From an uncultured Amylibacter sp. (lineage in GTDB: Bacteria; Pseudomonadota; Alphaproteobacteria; Rhodobacterales; Rhodobacteraceae), in assembly GCA_938001995.1 (NCBI GenBank), contig CALLAV010000190.1, forward strand, positions 1 to 9,502: DNA of 9,502 nucleotides, written 5' to 3'. Shown here piece after piece: positions 6,599 to 9,502 of this stretch; position 1 is the stretch's first letter, and each line of letters starts with the position of its first letter. The position numbers and the translations under genes were made by a program. Under the pieces are notes generated by a model. It worked only from the letters and a program-made list of their open reading frames with translations, was not told where the DNA came from and ran no database searches.

Positions 6599-6706
6599 GG
6601 TCACATTTAGGTTTCATAAGGCTTCGGCTTGTTTTGATCTGGACCTTCTCGTCAAAGTCCGTCTCGCTTCGTCCTATGAGCTACAGTTATACGGTTAAAT
6701 GTGACC
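6599..6706 (-). promoter_or_regulatory. Structured 5' leader of the flp transcript (riboregulator candidate)
   Basis: On the minus strand, GGTCACATTTA (6706-6696) is perfectly complementary to TAAATGTGACC (6609-6599), an 11-bp helix enclosing 86 bases. Nested inside, TCATA plus GG (6679-6673) pairs with CC-T-TATGA (6621-6614) across one bulged base. Inside that, GGAC (from 6660) and GTCC can close a small hairpin near 6641-6660. The base helix ends two bases before the GGAGGG ribosome site of flp (6596-6591). I do not recognise a known riboswitch class. It could act as a ligand-sensing or stability element. Only pairing potential is seen, not function. Confidence 0.55.
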
Positions 6707-6899
6707 GCATTTTGACACCAAAACTTTGAATGCATTTCTTTTACAAATTTTTCGAAATAAAAGTGGATAATCGTTTTTTAACAGTGCCTTAGGTAGTGAA
6801 TAAAGTTGGATAAAACTTATCAATAGTTGTTGGGGGGCGTGTTTATGACAAAATCGCCACAGTTCAAACACACAATTTTCTAGCTTTACCGCCCAAATT
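6707..6899. promoter_or_regulatory. Divergent AT-rich control region between flp and the transglycosylase
   Basis: This region must hold the flp promoter (minus) and the transglycosylase promoter (plus). It contains TTAA-N7-TTAG at 6778-6792, seven of eight bases of the CtrA consensus TTAA-N7-TTAA. It has two TGGATAA elements (6764-6770 and 6807-6813) and an imperfect palindrome TTG-G-ATAA/TTATCAA (6806-6823). TTGACA occurs on the plus strand at 6714-6719 without a good -10 partner. A 12-codon ORF with a G-rich ribosome site lies at 6845-6883. No standard sigma-70 promoter is clear on either strand. Confidence 0.5.
6778..6792. promoter_or_regulatory. CtrA-like binding site
   Basis: TTAACAGTGCCTTAG fits TTAA-N7-TTAA at seven of eight positions, with exact 7-base spacing. 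It lies about 195 bases upstream of the first flp ATG and about 108 upstream of the transglycosylase start. CtrA controls pilin and cpa genes in Caulobacter. Its use here is inferred, since one near-match in AT-rich DNA can occur by chance. Confidence 0.35.
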
Positions 6900-7811
6900 T
6901 TGCGATTCCTGACGCAACAACAAAAAAAGAGCAGTGATTTGACCCGGTTTTATACCCCTTTTGCGGCCATCGCAGCCGTTTGCGTTGCTTTTGCAGGTGT
7001 TTCGGTCCCTGATTCTGGCTCTGCCGAGATTGTTTTTAAGAAAGCGAAGCCCAAAAGCAGTGGGGGATCGCGCATAAACATCCAGATTCAGCCCGAAGAA
7101 GACTATTACGAAAACGAACACCAGAAGAAGTTGCGCAAAGATTCGGATGCTGCGGCAACTGAAAGCGACACAACCCCCTCAGAAACAGCGAATGCCAAAC
7201 CCGTCGCCCCCGCAGATTTGCAGGATTGGTTTTGGACTGCGAACTCTCCTTCTATAGGGGAGGCCAGTTCAGGACGACTAAACGATGCGATGAAATCGCT
7301 ATCTGCGAACCCTTCAAAGGCGGCAAAGTTCTCTCCTAATATAGGGCACATGCGCAAACTGGCGGATACGCACGGCGGAAACATCTTGCTGGCGACCCTT
7401 GGCAAAGACGTTTCGCCCGCATTTGTGCTGGCTGTGATCGGTGTTGAATCAGGTGGGCGTGCCGAAGCGGTCAGTTCTGCAGGCGCCGTTGGCCTGATGC
7501 AATTGATTCCCGACACGGCGGCGCGGTTCAACGTGACCGACAGCACGGATCCAGCACAAAATATCAAAGGTGGCACAGCCTACCTTGATTGGCTGCTCAA
7601 GGAATTCAAACGCGACCCTTTGTTAGCACTCGCTGGGTACAACGCAGGGGAAGGGGCAGTCAGAAAGCACGCGGGCGTCCCGCCTTATGCAGAAACACGC
7701 GCCTATGTGCCCAAAGTTGTGGCCGCATGGCAGGTGGCCCGCACCTTGTGTATGACACCGCCAAAATATGTAACCGACGGATGCGTCTTTAAACCGAGCC
7801 CGAAGAAATGA
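6900..7811 (+). CDS. Exported lytic transglycosylase (SLT family 1-like)
   Basis: About 303 residues. A basic N-terminus and hydrophobic stretch (about 19-33) form a signal peptide or membrane anchor. A low-complexity charged/Ala-Ser region follows (about 45-105). The catalytic domain occupies about 168-285. The catalytic Glu is E183 in VIGVESGGR, followed by SSAGAVGLMQLIPDTAARF (192-210) and AGYNAGEGAV (245-254), all hallmarks of Slt-type goose-lysozyme-like domains. It cleaves the MurNAc-GlcNAc bond of peptidoglycan in the periplasm. Two late cysteines (C284, C295) may pair. There is no ATG. TTG at 6900 or TTG at 6939 must start it, and neither has a good ribosome site, so the start is uncertain. 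It is divergent from flp and overlaps the next gene by ATGA, so the two are co-translated. Opening peptidoglycan for the Tad pilus is a plausible role. Confidence 0.88.
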   Translation: MRFLTQQQKKSSDLTRFYTPFAAIAAVCVAFAGVSVPDSGSAEIVFKKAKPKSSGGSRINIQIQPEEDYYENEHQKKLRKDSDAAATESDTTPSETANAKPVAPADLQDWFWTANSPSIGEASSGRLNDAMKSLSANPSKAAKFSPNIGHMRKLADTHGGNILLATLGKDVSPAFVLAVIGVESGGRAEAVSSAGAVGLMQLIPDTAARFNVTDSTDPAQNIKGGTAYLDWLLKEFKRDPLLALAGYNAGEGAVRKHAGVPPYAETRAYVPKVVAAWQVARTLCMTPPKYVTDGCVFKPSPKK

Positions 7812-9229
7812 CAGATAAACGACCTCTCGCCGTTGATATTGATGGCACCTTCCTAAAAACCGACATGCTGTTCGAAGGGTTTTGGCTGGCGCTTGGGAAA
7901 GAGCCGCTAAAAACGCTTAAGACTGTGTTTCGCCTGTGGGGGGACCGCGCACGTCTGAAACGTGAAATCACTGACATTGCTGATGTGAACGTCGAGCTGC
8001 TGCCGGTAAACCCTGATATCCAAGCCTATATGGCACAGGCCAAGGAAGATGGGCGCGAAGTTATCTTTGCTTCTGCCAGCGACGAAAGCCTAGTGCAGCG
8101 TCTTGCCGACCATCACGGCGTCGAAGGTCAGCATATTGGCTCGAATGGGGATGTGAATCTGAAAGGTTCAGCCAAGGCTGTGGCGCTAAACGCTCGTTTT
8201 GGCGAAGGCAAATACGCTTATGCAGGGGATCAGCGGCTCGATCTGGCTGTGTGGAAATGCGCAGGCGAGGCAATTGTTGTTGGGCATCACCCTGGTGTGG
8301 CAAAGCAATTGGAAGATGAAGGGGTTGAAGTTGTTCAGCTGAAAAAGTCGTGGTCACGGCGCTCTTTGGCAAAAGGATTGCGTCCGCACCAGTGGGTTAA
8401 AAACATACTTCTATTATTGCCGCTGATTGCGGCCCATTCGCTTGATCCAAATGCGTTGATGCGTGTTGTCTTTGCGATTGCGGCCTTCTCGGCGGCGGCG
8501 TCTTCTATATATGTCGTGAATGATCTGCTGGATTTGGAGGCGGATCGCCTACATCCCAAGAAACGGTTCCGCCCTTTGGCTGCGGGATCGGCCCGAATAC
8601 CTGATGCGATGGTGATGTCGGTGGCGCTGGGTGTTTTTGCGCTGGGCGTTGGGTTTATTATATCGTGGCCGCTGTTTTGGGTCATCGCGCTTTATATGGC
8701 GTTGTCTTTGTCCTATTCGCTGAAACTCAAACGGATGCGCTGGGTCGATGTGGCAACACTTGCTGGGCTTTATACCTTACGGGTCATTGCTGGTGGTTTG
8801 GCCGCGCAGGTTGTGGCGTCTGGCTGGATGGTTGCGTTTATCTTTCCGACGTTTTTGGCGCTGGGGTGTGTGAAACGTCTGACAGAACTGACGTTGGCAA
8901 AATCAGATGGCAAAGTGCCAGGGCGGGGCTATCGCAAATCGGACCGTGAGGATTTGTTGAACGTGGCAGGGCTCGGCGTGTTCTTCTCGCTCGTGATTTT
9001 CCTGCTTTATACGTTCAGTCCAACCGCGGCGGGTCTGTACGATGATCTGTGGCTGTTGCGTTTGGCAATCATTCCACTTGCGCTCTGGCAGATCCGAATG
9101 GTGCTGTTGGGCTGGCAGGGCAAACAGGATTACGATCCGATTGTCTTTGCCATGCGCGATAAGACGGGGATTTTGATCATCGCCGTGACGGTGTTGATCA
9201 TGTTCTACGCGTCGGGGTCGATTGTTTAA
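7808..9229 (+). CDS. HAD phosphatase-UbiA prenyltransferase fusion, DPPR synthase-like
   Basis: A 473-residue two-domain membrane enzyme. Residues about 1-180 are a HAD-type hydrolase: motif I AVDIDGT with D10 and D12, motif II FASAS (87-91), a Lys near 119-123, and motif IV GDQRLD (140-145). Residues about 188-473 are a UbiA-family transferase with about eight or nine membrane helices. Its NDLLDLEADRLHPKKRFRPL (238-257) is the Mg/pyrophosphate-binding motif, and a second conserved stretch runs YSLKLKRMRWVDVATLAGLY (303-322). The HPKKRFRP and LRVIAGG style resembles decaprenyl-phosphate phosphoribosyltransferase (Rv3806c type) more than quinone-pathway UbiA. The likely reaction joins phosphoribose from PRPP to a polyprenyl phosphate, and the HAD part may remove the 5-phosphate (inference). 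It overlaps the transglycosylase by 4 bp and ends 2 bp from the convergent SDR gene. Confidence 0.85.
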   Translation: MTDKRPLAVDIDGTFLKTDMLFEGFWLALGKEPLKTLKTVFRLWGDRARLKREITDIADVNVELLPVNPDIQAYMAQAKEDGREVIFASASDESLVQRLADHHGVEGQHIGSNGDVNLKGSAKAVALNARFGEGKYAYAGDQRLDLAVWKCAGEAIVVGHHPGVAKQLEDEGVEVVQLKKSWSRRSLAKGLRPHQWVKNILLLLPLIAAHSLDPNALMRVVFAIAAFSAAASSIYVVNDLLDLEADRLHPKKRFRPLAAGSARIPDAMVMSVALGVFALGVGFIISWPLFWVIALYMALSLSYSLKLKRMRWVDVATLAGLYTLRVIAGGLAAQVVASGWMVAFIFPTFLALGCVKRLTELTLAKSDGKVPGRGYRKSDREDLLNVAGLGVFFSLVIFLLYTFSPTAAGLYDDLWLLRLAIIPLALWQIRMVLLGWQGKQDYDPIVFAMRDKTGILIIAVTVLIMFYASGSIV

Positions 9230-9231
9230 AC

Positions 9232-9502
9232 CTACAGCTTTTTGAAGATTGGTTCTGGGATCGATTTGATGATCGCCATGATGTAGCGCCAGAACCACGG
9301 CGTATAGAGCGTGTTCTTCTTCTTTTCATGAGCTTTCCACAGATCATCAGCGATCTGGTCAGGCGAGGCGACGAGGAACATGCCCTCAATACCCCATGTC
9401 ATGGCTGTATCCACAAAGCCAGGTTTCACGGTAACCACATGACCGCCAGAGCGGTTTAGACGATTGCGCAGGCCCGACAGATAGGTGTGGAACCCTGCTT
9501 TC
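9232..9502 (-). CDS. SDR-family oxidoreductase, DprE2-like (N-terminal part off the window)
   Basis: The last 89 codons of a short-chain dehydrogenase/reductase, open to the right edge. The fragment begins KAGFHTYLSGLRNRLNRSGG, typical of the helix after the catalytic YxxxK motif. The first Lys is probably the catalytic one, and the Tyr lies just outside. VVTVKPGFVDTAMT is the usual SDR strand and PGxVxT loop after the active site. The C-terminus RYIMAIIKSIPEPIFKKL resembles that of DprE2 (decaprenylphosphoryl-2-keto-ribose reductase). Beside the phosphoribosyltransferase-like gene, this suggests reduction of the 2-keto intermediate to the arabinose form. The family call is secure. The DprE2-like assignment is from memory of the family and less certain. 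Confidence 0.75.
   Translation of the reverse strand, partial: KAGFHTYLSGLRNRLNRSGGHVVTVKPGFVDTAMTWGIEGMFLVASPDQIADDLWKAHEKKKNTLYTPWFWRYIMAIIKSIPEPIFKKL

Noticed and set aside
6599..6706. flp leader as a c-di-GMP-I (GEMM) riboswitch
   Set aside because: The conserved GEMM core bases are not present, only general pairing. Kept as an unassigned structured leader.
6707..6735. Sigma-54 promoter for flp (TGG...TGC on the minus strand)
   Set aside because: The spacing between the GG and GC elements is one base short of the required 10.
7106..7576. Minus-strand ORF of 156 codons
   Set aside because: Antisense to the catalytic part of the transglycosylase. Composition is typical of a shadow frame.
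1..9502. tRNA, rRNA, CRISPR array, insertion sequence or phage genes
   Set aside because: No repeat-spacer pattern, no tRNA-like fold, no transposase or integrase reading frame seen. The coding density and style are uniform chromosomal.

Overview
The window looks like chromosomal DNA of an alphaproteobacterium, most likely a Rhodobacteraceae (roseobacter-type) bacterium. This rests on the style of the protein sequences, the Tad locus gene order with an OmpA-type lipoprotein, and the Flp sequence type. It is an inference without a database search. Composition is even, and no mobile element, CRISPR array or RNA gene was recognised.

Positions 1-6706, read on the minus strand, hold one side of a Tad (tight adherence) / Flp type IVb pilus locus. 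In transcription order these are: two tandem Flp pilin genes encoding the same 57-residue protein (6583-6410 and 6382-6209), cpaB/rcpC (5933-5106), the secretin gene cpaC/rcpA (4891-3482), an OmpA-domain lipoprotein (3476-2829), cpaE/tadZ (2664-1438), and the ATPase gene cpaF/tadA (1426 to beyond the left edge, nearly complete). The products cover pilin, inner-membrane/periplasmic assembly factor, outer-membrane secretin, peptidoglycan-binding lipoprotein, polar localisation factor and motor ATPase. The tadB/tadC platform genes and prepilin peptidase must lie outside.

The non-coding DNA of this locus is the least ordinary part. A 5' leader directly before the first pilin gene can fold into a closed element with an 11-bp base helix ending two bases from the Shine-Dalgarno sequence. 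A 275-bp gap between the pilin genes and cpaB holds several hairpins, including a terminator-like one with a T8 tract. A second strong intrinsic terminator lies between cpaB and cpaC. The locus is therefore probably split into separately controlled segments: flp-flp, cpaB, and cpaC onward. A further 164-bp gap precedes cpaE.

Positions 6707-6899 are the AT-rich divergent region between flp and the plus-strand genes. They carry a CtrA-like site, two TGGATAA elements and an imperfect palindrome.

Positions 6900-9229, on the plus strand, hold an exported lytic transglycosylase overlapping by 4 bp a HAD-UbiA fusion that resembles decaprenyl-phosphate phosphoribosyltransferase. A convergent, partial SDR gene (9502-9232) ends 2 bp from the fusion gene and has a DprE2-like C-terminus. 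The fusion and the SDR together suggest synthesis of a polyprenyl-phosphate pentose (D-arabinose-type) sugar donor. The transglycosylase could open peptidoglycan for the pilus. A link between the sugar donor and the pilus is speculative.
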